A stretch of DNA of 64,000 nt. Source: Rhizobium chutanense (GTDB lineage: Bacteria > Pseudomonadota > Alphaproteobacteria > Rhizobiales > Rhizobiaceae). Below the pieces are notes generated by a model, which was given only the letters and a program-made list of their open reading frames with translations, had not been told where the DNA came from and ran no database searches. Shown piece by piece: positions 44,488 to 53,266 of the stretch. Both the position numbers and the translations under genes were made by a program. Where the stretch lies: the NCBI RefSeq assembly GCF_002531935.1, contig NZ_NWSV01000001.1:248001-312000 (forward strand), read 5' to 3'. Position 1 is the stretch's first letter; each line of letters starts with the position of its first letter.

Positions 44488-45216
44488 TCAGAGATGCGGA
44501 TTGCGCGGCCGGTATTTCTTAACGAGCTTCTGGTTGATCTCGGCCGCCCCTGGCATGTTGGCGCTGAGATAGACAGGCGCATCGCCCGATTTGGAAAGCG
44601 CCGAGGCGACTTCGGCAAAAATCGCATTGATGACCGTCACCCCGATCGCCGTCGAAACCGGCCCGACCCGAAGCCCCGTACCCTCGAGATCGATAACGGC
44701 GTCACCCGGCGGCAATCCGTTGTCGAGCACGACATCGGCCACCTCGGCGAGCCGCCGGCGGCCATTGGCGATCGCTGAGGAATAGGCGATCGAGGTGATG
44801 GCGATCACCTTTGCGCCGATCTCATGCGCATAGTCGGCGGCTTCGATCGGCGCGGCGTTCACGCCCGAATTGGAGGCGATGATGATGACGTCGCCCGGCT
44901 GCATGCCGTAACGCTCCAGCATTGGCCGCACCAGGCCCTGGGTACGCTCATAGACCGAACTGATGACCGCGCCCTCATGCAGCATGGCGGAGCCGACGAG
45001 CACCGGCACGGTGAAGGCGAGCCCGCCGGCGCGATAGTGCACCTCTTCCGCCAGCATGTGCGAATGGCCGGTGCCGAACACATAGACGCGCTTGTCGCCG
45101 CGGGCAGCAGCGAGGATGACATCGGCTGCCTCAGCCATTGGCCCGGCAAGCGCCTGCTTCAGCGTCTCCAGCCGGCCGATCAGATTGGCGAAGTAGGCAT
45201 CCGTGATAGCAGTCAT
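44488..45216 (-). CDS. SIS-domain phosphosugar-binding protein (UPF0309 type)
   Basis: 242 residues of one SIS domain: [56 protein letters not shown] and [30 protein letters not shown]. It resembles UPF0309 proteins. It closes the minus-strand amino-sugar array, 17 bases after nagA. The catalytic role is uncertain; isomerase or lyase activity on an amino-sugar phosphate is likely from context. Confidence 0.88.
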   Translation of the reverse strand: MTAITDAYFANLIGRLETLKQALAGPMAEAADVILAAARGDKRVYVFGTGHSHMLAEEVHYRAGGLAFTVPVLVGSAMLHEGAVISSVYERTQGLVRPMLERYGMQPGDVIIIASNSGVNAAPIEAADYAHEIGAKVIAITSIAYSSAIANGRRRLAEVADVVLDNGLPPGDAVIDLEGTGLRVGPVSTAIGVTVINAIFAEVASALSKSGDAPVYLSANMPGAAEINQKLVKKYRPRNPHL

Positions 45217-45233
45217 CCCACGTCTCCTTGATG

Positions 45234-46385
45234 TCAGGCCGCTTCGCCGCTGAGCCAGGTGGCGGAGACGGCAAGGGTATCAGTCAGATGCACGAGATCG
45301 GCACGCGCCCCCGGCGAGAGATGGCCGCGGTCGGCGAACCTGAGGAAGCGGGCGGGATAAAGCGTCGCCATGCGCAAGGCCTCGGCGAGCGTCAGATCGA
45401 GATAGGTGACGCCGTAGCGGATCGTCGAGATCATATCGACGTCGGAACCCGCCAGCGTCCCGTCGGATAGTACCAGCTTCGAGCAGAAGCCGCCCCTTTC
45501 GCGCCGAACGGTGCGCCCGTTCAGCGTGAACGAATCTTTCTCGGAGCCGACGAGCGACATGGCATCGGTGACGAAGAACAGCTTGCCTTCGCCGCGCTTG
45601 GCCCGCAGCGCCGTGCGCAGGGCTTTCGGATCGACGTGATGACCGTCGGCAATGATGCCGCACCAGACCGAGGGATGATCGATCGCCGCACCGACGAGGC
45701 CCGGCGCGCGGTGCCCCATCTGGCTCATGGCGTTGAAGAGATGCGTGACACCAGACGCCCCGGCATCGAAACGTTCCTCCGCCGCCTCGCTCGAACAATC
45801 AGAATGGCCGATGCTGACCGTGACGCCGGCTTCCGCCAGTTCGCGCACCTGGGCGACCGTCACCTGTTCGGCGGCAATGGTGACGAGCAGCGTGCCGATC
45901 GCCTCGCGCGCCCGGATGAAGGTCTTGACGTCACGATCCTCGACCGGCCGCATCAGTTCGGCCAGATGCGCGCCCTTGCGGGCAGGCGCCAGATGCGGGC
46001 CTTCGAGATGCAGGCCGGCGACGCCGCGATCCCCTTTCACCGCCGCCTTCGCCGCCTCGATGGCGGCAGCGGAGGCTTCCGATGTATCGGTAATCAGCGT
46101 CGGCAGCAGCGACGTCGTGCCATAGGGCCGATGGCCGCCGGCGATCATTTCCATCGACGCAACGGAAGGCTCGTCATTCAACATCCGCCCGCCGCCGCCA
46201 TTGACCTGCGCATCGATGAAACCGGCCGACAGCACCCCGCCTTCAAGCGTCACCGTCTCGCCATCCGGCAGGCCGTTCCTCGCAACGATCGCTTCGACCC
46301 GGCCGTCGGCAAGGATGAGTGCTTTCTCATCATGGAAACGCTCGCCGTCGAAGATGCGGGCGCCGACGAAGATCTTGCGGGCCAT
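45234..46385 (-). CDS. nagA: N-acetylglucosamine-6-phosphate deacetylase
   Basis: 383 residues of the amidohydrolase superfamily. Metal and catalytic motifs are [89 protein letters not shown] and [13 protein letters not shown] with the catalytic Asp. It removes the acetyl group from GlcNAc-6-phosphate, giving glucosamine-6-phosphate. Its ATG overlaps the stop of the upstream SIS gene, showing coupling. Confidence 0.94.
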   Translation of the reverse strand: MARKIFVGARIFDGERFHDEKALILADGRVEAIVARNGLPDGETVTLEGGVLSAGFIDAQVNGGGGRMLNDEPSVASMEMIAGGHRPYGTTSLLPTLITDTSEASAAAIEAAKAAVKGDRGVAGLHLEGPHLAPARKGAHLAELMRPVEDRDVKTFIRAREAIGTLLVTIAAEQVTVAQVRELAEAGVTVSIGHSDCSSEAAEERFDAGASGVTHLFNAMSQMGHRAPGLVGAAIDHPSVWCGIIADGHHVDPKALRTALRAKRGEGKLFFVTDAMSLVGSEKDSFTLNGRTVRRERGGFCSKLVLSDGTLAGSDVDMISTIRYGVTYLDLTLAEALRMATLYPARFLRFADRGHLSPGARADLVHLTDTLAVSATWLSGEAA

Positions 46386-47416
46386 CAGACCGTCTCCGTC
46401 ACCTTGAGCAGGTTCGCCGGCCGATCGGGGTCGAAGCCCTTGCGGCGCGTCACCGATTCGATCAGCCGGTAATAGACAAGCAGCGAGACCAGCGGATCGA
46501 CCAAACCATTGCCCGTCGTCGGCACGCGCAGATTGATGCCCGAGAGCGGCTGCGCCGAGAAGCCGACGGTGGTGGCGCCGAGCTTCTGCAGACGCTCCAG
46601 CGCCTGGCTATTATTGGCGAAGGCCGCGTCGTCGGGCGCAAAAGCGACAATCGGAAAGCCCGGCTGCACCAGACGCATCGGGCCGTGCATCAGTTCCGCC
46701 AGCGAAAAGGCCTCGGCATGCAGGCCGGAGGTTTCCTTGGCCTTCAGCGCCGCTTCCAGCGCAATCGCGAAGGCCGGGCCGCGGCCGGCCGTATAGAGCG
46801 ACGTCGCATGGAAGAGAACGTCCTCGGCCGCCCCGGTGTCGATCCCGGCGGTTGCCGAAAGCGCCGCCGGCAGTTTTTCCAGCGCGGCCTGCAGGCCGGA
46901 CGCGCCGCCGATCGCGGCCGTCACGCCGGCGAGGGCAGCGACCGAGGCAATGAAGGATTTTGTCGCCGCGACGCTCTTTTCCGCGCCGGCATTGAGACCG
47001 AGGACGATGTCCGCCTGTTTGGCCAGCGGACTGTCGGTGACGTTGACGACGGCGATCGTCGTCGCTCCGCCCTTCTTCGCTGCCTCCTGCAGCGCGACGA
47101 TATCGGGACTCGCGCCCGACTGCGAAACGGTGAAATGGACGCCGCCCTTCAGATGAAGCGCCGCACCGTAGACCGACGCGATCGACGGGCCGACCGAAGC
47201 GACCGGAACGCCGCAGGTGATCTCGAAGAGATATTTGAAGAAGGTGGCGGCGTGATCGGAGGAACCACGCGCCGCCGTCGTCACCACGCTCGGGCGGGCA
47301 GACGAAAAAAGCCGGGCGACCTCGGCAAAGACCGGCTTTTCCTTTTCGAGAAGCGTGGCCACCACCTCCGATGACTGGCCGGCTTCCTGCAGCATCAGCG
47401 ACTGGTTCTCACTCAT
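46385..47416 (-). CDS. Double-SIS glucosamine-6-phosphate deaminase/isomerase type (GlmS C-half like)
   Basis: 343 residues with two SIS domains and no glutaminase domain: SVVTTAARGSSDHAATFFKYLFE and HFTVSQSGASPDIVALQEAAKKGGATTIAVVNVTDSPLAKQAD, then FAIALEAALKAKETSGLHAEAFSLAELMHGPMRLV in the second domain. This is the layout of NagB-II and related deaminases, which convert glucosamine-6-phosphate to fructose-6-phosphate and ammonia. Located directly upstream of nagA and after a GntR gene, this reaction fits the pathway well. Confidence 0.88.
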   Translation of the reverse strand: MSENQSLMLQEAGQSSEVVATLLEKEKPVFAEVARLFSSARPSVVTTAARGSSDHAATFFKYLFEITCGVPVASVGPSIASVYGAALHLKGGVHFTVSQSGASPDIVALQEAAKKGGATTIAVVNVTDSPLAKQADIVLGLNAGAEKSVAATKSFIASVAALAGVTAAIGGASGLQAALEKLPAALSATAGIDTGAAEDVLFHATSLYTAGRGPAFAIALEAALKAKETSGLHAEAFSLAELMHGPMRLVQPGFPIVAFAPDDAAFANNSQALERLQKLGATTVGFSAQPLSGINLRVPTTGNGLVDPLVSLLVYYRLIESVTRRKGFDPDRPANLLKVTETV

Positions 47417-48186
47417 AGGTCATCTCCAATTCTCAATTCGGCAACGAAATCATAGGCATCGCCGCGATAATGCGAGCGGGTATATTCGACGACGCGCTGG
47501 TCTTCCAGGCGCGAGACGCGTTCGATCAGCAGCGCCGGCGCGCCTGTTTTGACGTTCAGGATCGCCGCCGAAGACGGATCGAGCGTGACCGCGGTCAGCC
47601 GCTGCAGCGCGCGCACCGGCCTGTGGCCGCTGGCCGTCAGCGCATCATAGAGCGATCCTTCGCCGCCGGCGTCATCGCCCAGGAACTTGATCGGCACCAC
47701 GGCGCGTTCGATTGCCAACGGCAGGCCGTCCGCAAGGCGCAAACGATCGAGCCGCAGCACCGGCTCGTCGCCGCCGAGACCGAGCAGGAAAGATTCCTCC
47801 GGTGAAGGCGTATTGACGGCCCGCGACAGGATCCGTGCAGCCGGCAGGCGCCCGCGCGAGCGCATGTCGGCGGAGAAGGAGGAAAGCCGCCAGAGCGACT
47901 GCTCCATGCGCTCCACCCTGCTCGATACGAAAGTACCGCTTCCATGGCGCGATTCCAGTGCACCCGACGCCATCAGATCGCGATAGGCGGTGCGCACGGT
48001 GACGCGACCGAGCTTCAGGGCCTCGGCAAGGTCGCGTTCTCCCGGCAGCGCCGTGCCGGGCTTCAGCAGGCCCTCTTGAATGAGCCCGGTCAGCGCCTGC
48101 GCCAGCCGCTTGTAGAGCGGGCCGGTCAACGCCTCGTCACGCAGGCCGCGGCTGCTCAGCTCCGCTATCAGACTGGTTCTATCCAT
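47413..48186 (-). CDS. GntR/HutC (UTRA) repressor of amino-sugar genes
   Basis: 257 residues. The winged helix (GPLYKRLAQALTGLIQEGLLKPGTALPGERDLAEALKLGRVTVRTAYRDLMASGALESRHGSGTFV) precedes a UTRA effector domain (LLGLGGDEPVLRLDRLRLADGLPLAIERAVVPIKFL...YTRSHYRGDAYDFVAEL). UTRA regulators of this kind (DasR, NagR) respond to GlcN- or GlcNAc-6-phosphate. The ATG at 48186 is used because the longer frame starts at a TTG. It overlaps the deaminase gene by four bases and heads the operon, with a direct-repeat operator immediately upstream. Confidence 0.9.
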   Translation of the reverse strand: MDRTSLIAELSSRGLRDEALTGPLYKRLAQALTGLIQEGLLKPGTALPGERDLAEALKLGRVTVRTAYRDLMASGALESRHGSGTFVSSRVERMEQSLWRLSSFSADMRSRGRLPAARILSRAVNTPSPEESFLLGLGGDEPVLRLDRLRLADGLPLAIERAVVPIKFLGDDAGGEGSLYDALTASGHRPVRALQRLTAVTLDPSSAAILNVKTGAPALLIERVSRLEDQRVVEYTRSHYRGDAYDFVAELRIGDDL

Positions 48187-48196
48187 CGGAATACAA

Positions 48197-48214
48197 TAGA
48201 ACCTATCTAGAACC
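48197..48214 (-). promoter_or_regulatory. Direct-repeat operator GGTTCTA-N4-GGTTCTA before the GntR gene
   Basis: On the minus strand GGTTCTA occurs twice 11 bases apart (48208-48214 and 48197-48203), about one helical turn, 11 bases before the repressor ATG. The position fits autoregulation and repression of the amino-sugar operon. Confidence 0.5.
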
Positions 48215-48244
48215 AATCGGCAAGGCAGAATCGCACGCCGGCAA

Positions 48245-48273
48245 GAAAAACCTCCCCGAGGATCGGAGAGGTT
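48245..48273 (-). terminator. Rho-independent terminator after galM
   Basis: On the minus strand AACCTCTCC and GGGGAGGTT form a 9-base stem with one G-U pair, loop GATCCTC, followed by TTTTTC. It lies 42 bases after the aldose epimerase stop. Confidence 0.75.
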
Positions 48274-48314
48274 GATAGCGATCTAAGGTGACGGGCGTGC
48301 GTCTGAAAAGAAGT

Positions 48315-49337
48315 TCAGCTCTTGGTGAAGATATAGTCCGTCTCCTGGCGCAGCACTTCGCCGGGGCGCAGCACCGCATTCGGGAAACCTTCGTGATTGA
48401 TGGCATCCGGCCAGACCTGCGACTCCAGGCAGAAGCCGGCGAACGGGCCATATTTGCGTCCGCCGAGGCCGGGTACTGCGGTATTGAGCTTGAAGCCGGC
48501 ATAGAACTGCACGCCCGGCTCGGTGCTGCGCACCTCCAGCGACACACCGGAATACAGGCTGCGGGCGAGCGCGACGCTGCGCTTGGCGGTGCGCTCGGGC
48601 GACAGGCAGAAATTATGGTCGTACAAAGCCTGTTCGCTGCCGACGAAACGCTTCATCGGCGCCATCTCGCGGAAATCGAACTCCGTGCCGGCGACGGAAC
48701 GGATTTCGCCGGTCGGCACCTGCCTCTCGTCGGTCGGCAGATAATGGTCGGCCGCGATCATGATGTCGTGGCCCAGCGCATCATCGCGGCCGTCGAGATT
48801 GAAATAGGCGTGCTGGCAGACATTGGCGAGCGTCGGCTGGTCGCTGGTCGATTCGTAGGTAATCGACAATTCGCCATTGCCGTGCACCCGGAACGTTGCC
48901 TGAATGGTGCAATTGCCGGGATAACCGGCGCGGCCGTCGGGATCGACGATCTTCATCACCAGCCGGTCGACGTCATGCTCGACGATCGTCCAGTTGCGTT
49001 TAGCAATATTGTCGCTGCCGCCATGCAGATGCGTGACGCCGTTTTCGTTCGGCTCGAGCTGATAATCCTTGCCGTCGAGCGTGAATTTGCCGCCGCCGAC
49101 ACGGTTGGCGCAGCGGCCGGGTGTCGCGCCGAAATAGGCCGAATAGAGGGGGTAGCTGTCGAAATCCTCAAAGCCAAGCTGCAGCGGCGCCTCATGTCCC
49201 TCAAGGCGCAGATCCTGGATGACCGCACCCCAGGTGATGATCTTGGCCGTCAGCCCACCGCCCTTGATGACGACGCGATAGACGGTCTCACCTTCCTTCG
49301 TCTGCCCGAAAACTTCCCGCTCCAACTTATCCGACAT
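48315..49337 (-). CDS. galM: Aldose 1-epimerase (mutarotase)
   Basis: 340 residues of the galactose mutarotase family. Visible blocks are ITWGAVIQDLRL, YSAYFGATPGRCANRVGGGKFTLDGKDYQL, NENGVTHLHGG, the catalytic His region QHAYFNLDGRDDALGHDIMIAADHYLPTDERQVPTGEIRSV and the catalytic Glu near GFCLESQVWPDAINHEGFPNAVLRPGE. It interconverts anomers of hexoses in the cytosol. It is a single gene with its own terminator. Confidence 0.95.
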   Translation of the reverse strand: MSDKLEREVFGQTKEGETVYRVVIKGGGLTAKIITWGAVIQDLRLEGHEAPLQLGFEDFDSYPLYSAYFGATPGRCANRVGGGKFTLDGKDYQLEPNENGVTHLHGGSDNIAKRNWTIVEHDVDRLVMKIVDPDGRAGYPGNCTIQATFRVHGNGELSITYESTSDQPTLANVCQHAYFNLDGRDDALGHDIMIAADHYLPTDERQVPTGEIRSVAGTEFDFREMAPMKRFVGSEQALYDHNFCLSPERTAKRSVALARSLYSGVSLEVRSTEPGVQFYAGFKLNTAVPGLGGRKYGPFAGFCLESQVWPDAINHEGFPNAVLRPGEVLRQETDYIFTKS

Positions 49338-49456
49338 GATCGACCGTCCGTTCTTTGCGCATCTGATTGGAGACGCGCGACGCTATAGGGTTCAGGACCG
49401 GAACCTGCCCGCATTTGCTCCAAACCGCAACCGGTCGGAGCAGAAAGAACGCGGGC

Positions 49457-50380
49457 TCAGAGATCCGTGCCGATCTCCTCCACGTCAAAGGGCGTCGTCT
49501 GGTAGATTTCGTTGATCCAGTTGCCGAACAGAAGATGCGCATGGCTGCGCCAGCGGTTCTGCGGCGCAAGCGCCGGATCGTTATGCGGGAAGTAGTTGTG
49601 CGGCATCTTGATCGGCACGCCGGCATCGACGTCCCGGAAATACTCATCGGAAAGGGAAGTGGAGTCATATTCCACATGATTGAACATGTAGAGCCGCCGA
49701 CCCCGCTTCTCGTGCACCAGGCAGACGCCCATCTCGTTTGATTCCATCAGGATCTCCAGGCTTTCCGACTTCTCGATATCGGCGCGGCGCACCTCGGTCC
49801 AGCGCGATACCGGCACCTCGAAATTATCCGAAAAGCCGTTTAGATAGATGGAGGAAGGCTTCAGGTTCCGGTGGCGGTAGATGCCGAAGGCCTTTTCTTT
49901 CAGCTCGTATTTCGGAACGCCGTGGAAATGATAGATCGCCGCCATCGCGCCCCAGCAGACGTTCATGGTCGAATGGACGTTCGTTTCCGTCCAGTCGAGA
50001 ATCTGCTGCATCTCCGCCCAATAGGTGACGTCCTCGTAGGGCAGGAGCTCGATCGGCGCCCCGGTGATGATGAAGCCGTCGAACTTGCGGTGCTGCACCT
50101 CCTCCCAGGTCTGGTAGAAGGAAAGCAGGTGATCTTCGGAGGTGTTCTTCGCCTTGTGGCCACCGATGCGGATCAGCGACAGCTCGACCTGCAGCGGCGA
50201 GGCGCCGACGAGACGGGCCATCTGCAATTCGGTCTTGATCTTGTTCGGCATGAGATTGAGCAGTCCGATCTGCAGCGGTCTGATATCCTGCCGGATCGCC
50301 AACGTCTCGGTCATCACCCGCACGCCCTCTTGAACGAGGGTTTCGAAGGCGGGCAGCGTATCGGGGATCTTGATGGGCAT
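49457..50380 (-). CDS. metA: Homoserine O-acyltransferase MetA, predicted acetyl-CoA type
   Basis: 307 residues of the MetA family, first step of methionine synthesis. The start [15 protein letters not shown] at 50380 matches the family; the longer frame begins with GTG. Cys142 in [11 protein letters not shown] is the acyl-carrying nucleophile, and FNHVEYD holds the catalytic His and Glu. Residue 111 (TGAPIELL) is Glu. In characterised enzymes Glu111 selects acetyl-CoA and Gly111 succinyl-CoA, so this is predicted to be an O-acetyltransferase. Expression should be controlled by the SAM-II riboswitch upstream. Confidence 0.95.
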   Translation of the reverse strand: MPIKIPDTLPAFETLVQEGVRVMTETLAIRQDIRPLQIGLLNLMPNKIKTELQMARLVGASPLQVELSLIRIGGHKAKNTSEDHLLSFYQTWEEVQHRKFDGFIITGAPIELLPYEDVTYWAEMQQILDWTETNVHSTMNVCWGAMAAIYHFHGVPKYELKEKAFGIYRHRNLKPSSIYLNGFSDNFEVPVSRWTEVRRADIEKSESLEILMESNEMGVCLVHEKRGRRLYMFNHVEYDSTSLSDEYFRDVDAGVPIKMPHNYFPHNDPALAPQNRWRSHAHLLFGNWINEIYQTTPFDVEEIGTDL

Positions 50381-50401
50381 TGCGGTCACTCGATCAAAAA
50401 C

Positions 50402-50436
50402 AAAAAAACCGGCGGCGACAAAAAATCGCTACCGGT
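50402..50436 (-). terminator. Intrinsic terminator in the metA leader
   Basis: On the minus strand ACCGG...CCGGT encloses GCGA...TCGC (50408-50436), followed by seven T residues (50402-50408). It lies between the SAM-II aptamer and the metA ATG, as expected for transcription attenuation. Confidence 0.75.
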
Positions 50437-50444
50437 CCGCACGC

Positions 50445-50501
50445 GGCCCTTTAGCGACTTTTTTAACGTGGCTGCAAGCCGGCCGGCCAAATCACCACGG
50501 A
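50445..50501 (-). promoter_or_regulatory. SAM-II riboswitch upstream of metA
   Basis: On the minus strand the leader has P1 CGTGG/CCACG with TGATTT directly after the 5' arm, TTGCAGCCACG closing it, an A-rich stretch, and GCTAAAGGG which pairs back into the loop to form the SAM-II pseudoknot. These match the conserved elements of the class (TGATTT..., GCTAAA). The class was first found before metA in alphaproteobacteria. High S-adenosylmethionine should lower metA expression. Confidence 0.85.
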
Positions 50502-50616
50502 GCCCTTTAATTAGCCCCAGTCAGATCGCGAATCAATGGCGAATGCATGCGGGTGCGATCCAGGCAAGCATCATCACAGTTTAATGACTGATAGAATCTG
50601 TTGATAGACCGGTAAC

Positions 50617-50637
50617 GCCACCATGTTAATAATGGGG
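50617..50637. promoter_or_regulatory. CCACCAT-N7-ATGGGG motif, copy B
   Basis: Copy of the element at 13754-13774, with 18 of 21 bases identical, ending 23 bases before the ABC gene ATG. The differences fall in the central four bases, as expected for a dyad operator whose spacer is not contacted. Confidence 0.5.
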
Positions 50638-50660
50638 TATGGGCGATTTGGAAAAGCGTA

Positions 50661-52514
50661 ATGGCAGATAAAATCGAGGGGAGGCCAGGAATCCGGAGGC
50701 AGGATAGGGTAGGGTATGATCTCAGCCTGACATATCGCCTCGGGGTGATGTTCTCAGCGTTCTGGAATTCGCAAGTGCGTGGCAAGGTGCTGTTTCTGGC
50801 GACCGTGCTGATCCTTGTTATCCTGGCGACGTCCTATGGCCAGGTTATCCTCAATGAGTGGAATGCGCCCTTCTACGATTCGCTGGAGCGCCGCGACCTC
50901 GGCGAATTCTTCCACCAGCTCGAAATCTTTGCGATGATCGCCGGTTCGCTGCTGCTGCTCAATGTGCTGCAGGCCTGGCTGAACCAGATGACCGCGCTCT
51001 ATATGCGCGAGGGCCTGTCGCGCGACCTTGTCGACCAGTGGCTGAAGCGCAAGCGGGCGCTGCGGCTTGCCTCCAGCGGCCTGATCGGCGTCAATCCGGA
51101 CCAGCGCCTGCACGAGGATTCCCGCAATCTCGCCGAAAGCACGACCGGGCTGGTTCTCGGCCTGCTGCAGTCGACCATCCTTCTGGTGAGCTTTATCGGC
51201 GTGCTCTGGGAGCTTTCGAGCGGCTTCATCTTCCGCATCAGCGGCCACAGCTTCTCCATTCCCGGTTACATGGTCTGGGCGGCGATCTTCTATGCCGCGT
51301 CCGCCTCGGTGCTGAGTCAGGTCGTCGGCCGCAAGCTGGTCAAGCTCAATGCCGACCGTTTCTCGAAAGAGGCCGAGCTTCGCTTCACGCTGATGCATGC
51401 CAACGAAAACATGCCGGCAATCACCGTTGCCCGCGGCGAGGAGAATGAGCGCCGGCGGATCAACACCGACATCAGCTCGGTGCTGCGGGTCGTCAAACGG
51501 CTTGCCATGGCCAATACCAACCTCACCTGGGTTTCGGCCGGCTACGGCTGGCTGGTGATCGTCATCCCGATCATCGTCGCCGCACCCGCCTATTTCTCCG
51601 GCGGCCTCACCCTCGGCCAGCTGATGATGTCGGTCGGCGCCTTCAACCAGGTCAATACGGCGCTGCGCTGGTACGTCGCCAATTTCGGCCCGATCGCCGA
51701 ATGGCGTGCCACGCTGATGCGCGTCACCGATTTCCGCCAGGCGCTGCTCGACATGGACGAGGACTACGACCTGAAGGGCAGCATCGCCTATGAAAACACC
51801 GCGCCCGACACACTGACGCTGAAGGATGTCGTGATCAATGCCAAGATCGGCGAAGAGATCGACGAATGCGGCGGCTTCCGCCTGCGCGAAACCGATGTGG
51901 TGATCAAGGCCGGCGAAAAAATCATGATCAACGGCGATCACAGCGTCAACCGCAAGCTGCTGTTCCAGGCGATGGCCGGCCTCTGGCCGTGCGGCAGCGG
52001 CACGATGGGCCTACCGCCGATCGACGACATGCTGTTCGTCCCGCAGGTTGCCTATGTTCCCGGCGGCACCCTGCGCGAGGCGCTGGCCTTCCCCGAAAGC
52101 CCTGATACTTACGAAAAAGCCGCCATCGAGACGGCCCTCGACAAGGCCGGCCTGCATTCACTGATCGCACGCCTCGATACCCGCGCCCGCTGGGACAAGC
52201 TGCTCGACAGCGACGAACAGAAGGCGATCGGCTTCGCCCGCCTGCTTCTGGTGCGCCCGCGCTGGATCGTCTTCGACGAAGTGCTGGAAGGCATGGAGCC
52301 GGAATGGCAGGAAACCATGGCCAAGCTGCTGACCTCCATGCCCGGAACCGGCATGATCTATATCGGCCGCTCCGAGGCCTATCTCGAGGCGCTGCAGCCG
52401 CGCGTCCTGCATCTGCAGGCGCTGCCGTCAAAATCCGAGGAACAACCGGCCGTCGTCCAAACCGGCGCCAGCGCCAGTGTCGGCGCTGCTGCCGTACCCG
52501 CGCCGGCGCTCTAA
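50661..52514 (+). CDS. SbmA/YddA-type ABC exporter with degenerate Walker A, copy 2
   Basis: 617 residues. About six membrane segments occupy residues 30-330, with SbmA/YddA-type blocks WNAPFYDSLERRDLGEFFHQL, MREGLSRDLVDQWLKRKRALRLA, NPDQRLHEDSRNLAEST and ADRFSKEAELRFTLMHANENMPAI. In the ATPase domain the P-loop reads INGDHSVNRKLLFQAMAGLWP, lacking the glycines and lysine; the signature is DSDEQKAIGFARLLLVRPRWIVFDEVLEGM, where the Walker B Asp-Glu is kept. ATP binding is therefore doubtful. The related copy at 8268-9977 has lost even more. It follows the CCACCAT motif and converges with an exported-protein gene. Confidence 0.87.
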   Translation: MADKIEGRPGIRRQDRVGYDLSLTYRLGVMFSAFWNSQVRGKVLFLATVLILVILATSYGQVILNEWNAPFYDSLERRDLGEFFHQLEIFAMIAGSLLLLNVLQAWLNQMTALYMREGLSRDLVDQWLKRKRALRLASSGLIGVNPDQRLHEDSRNLAESTTGLVLGLLQSTILLVSFIGVLWELSSGFIFRISGHSFSIPGYMVWAAIFYAASASVLSQVVGRKLVKLNADRFSKEAELRFTLMHANENMPAITVARGEENERRRINTDISSVLRVVKRLAMANTNLTWVSAGYGWLVIVIPIIVAAPAYFSGGLTLGQLMMSVGAFNQVNTALRWYVANFGPIAEWRATLMRVTDFRQALLDMDEDYDLKGSIAYENTAPDTLTLKDVVINAKIGEEIDECGGFRLRETDVVIKAGEKIMINGDHSVNRKLLFQAMAGLWPCGSGTMGLPPIDDMLFVPQVAYVPGGTLREALAFPESPDTYEKAAIETALDKAGLHSLIARLDTRARWDKLLDSDEQKAIGFARLLLVRPRWIVFDEVLEGMEPEWQETMAKLLTSMPGTGMIYIGRSEAYLEALQPRVLHLQALPSKSEEQPAVVQTGASASVGAAAVPAPAL

Positions 52515-52521
52515 GCCTAGG

Positions 52522-53151
52522 TCACATCGGCGGCGTGATGCCGTTGAGACCGACTGCCACTTGGCTCGCCGAGATGCTGCCGTCTGCCGCCTTTTCCCCC
52601 GTGACGATGACGCCGGCTCCGGCCTTCAGATCGTCCTTGGTCGCGGGCGCCAAAGTCACGATCGGCGTGCCGTCGGCGATTGTGATGGTCTTTTCCTTGC
52701 CCTGATAGGTCAGCGTGATCGTGTGGCCGTCAACGGATTTAACGGCATTGCTGACGGTCGCATTGGTCATCTGGCTGTTCGGCTGCGCATCCCAGGGACG
52801 GTTGCCCTCGCCGGTCCCCTTCATCGACGCCGGGAAGATCAGCACCTCGATCGCGCCATCCGGACCGGTGCCTTTCGGCAGCGAGGCGACCCCGACGAAA
52901 TCACCGGGCTTGATATCCTCGACCGAGGCTTTTTTGATGCCGCCGACTTTCCAGCCGGCTTTCAGGGTGATCGTCGCATCGCTGCCTTCGCGGGTCTTGA
53001 CGACAAGTTGATCGCCGCTCAGGCTTTCGATGGCACCGCGAACACGAATGCGGTTGCTATCCTGCGCCTCTGCGGCCTGCGATAAGCCAAGCGCAACAAG
53101 GCCGCCGGCGGCAACTGCGGTGAGAATTCTGGAATGAGGCTTGCGAGACAT
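52522..53151 (-). CDS. Exported protein of unknown function (DUF5666-like beta domain)
   Basis: 209 residues. The N-terminus MSRKPHSRILTAVAAGGLVALGLSQAAEAQDSN is a signal peptide with probable cleavage after AEA. The rest is beta-rich with a repeat of the type (R)VRGAIESLSGDQLVVKTREGSDATITL...DIKPGDFVGVAS and VKSVDGHTITLTYQGKEKTITIADGTPIVTLAPATKDDLKAGAGVIVTG, similar to DUF5666-type domains. It should be periplasmic. The ATG at 53151 is set by the signal peptide. I do not know its function. Confidence 0.75.
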   Translation of the reverse strand: MSRKPHSRILTAVAAGGLVALGLSQAAEAQDSNRIRVRGAIESLSGDQLVVKTREGSDATITLKAGWKVGGIKKASVEDIKPGDFVGVASLPKGTGPDGAIEVLIFPASMKGTGEGNRPWDAQPNSQMTNATVSNAVKSVDGHTITLTYQGKEKTITIADGTPIVTLAPATKDDLKAGAGVIVTGEKAADGSISASQVAVGLNGITPPM

Positions 53152-53266
53152 CTGACTTTTCCTTGTCACCCTTGCGATCGGCAATATCCCCGGCTGCTGG
53201 CACCCTATGCCGCGCAGCGATACACTGGCCAATCAAGGAAAGGTGAGCCGACAAGTTCGGGAAGCT

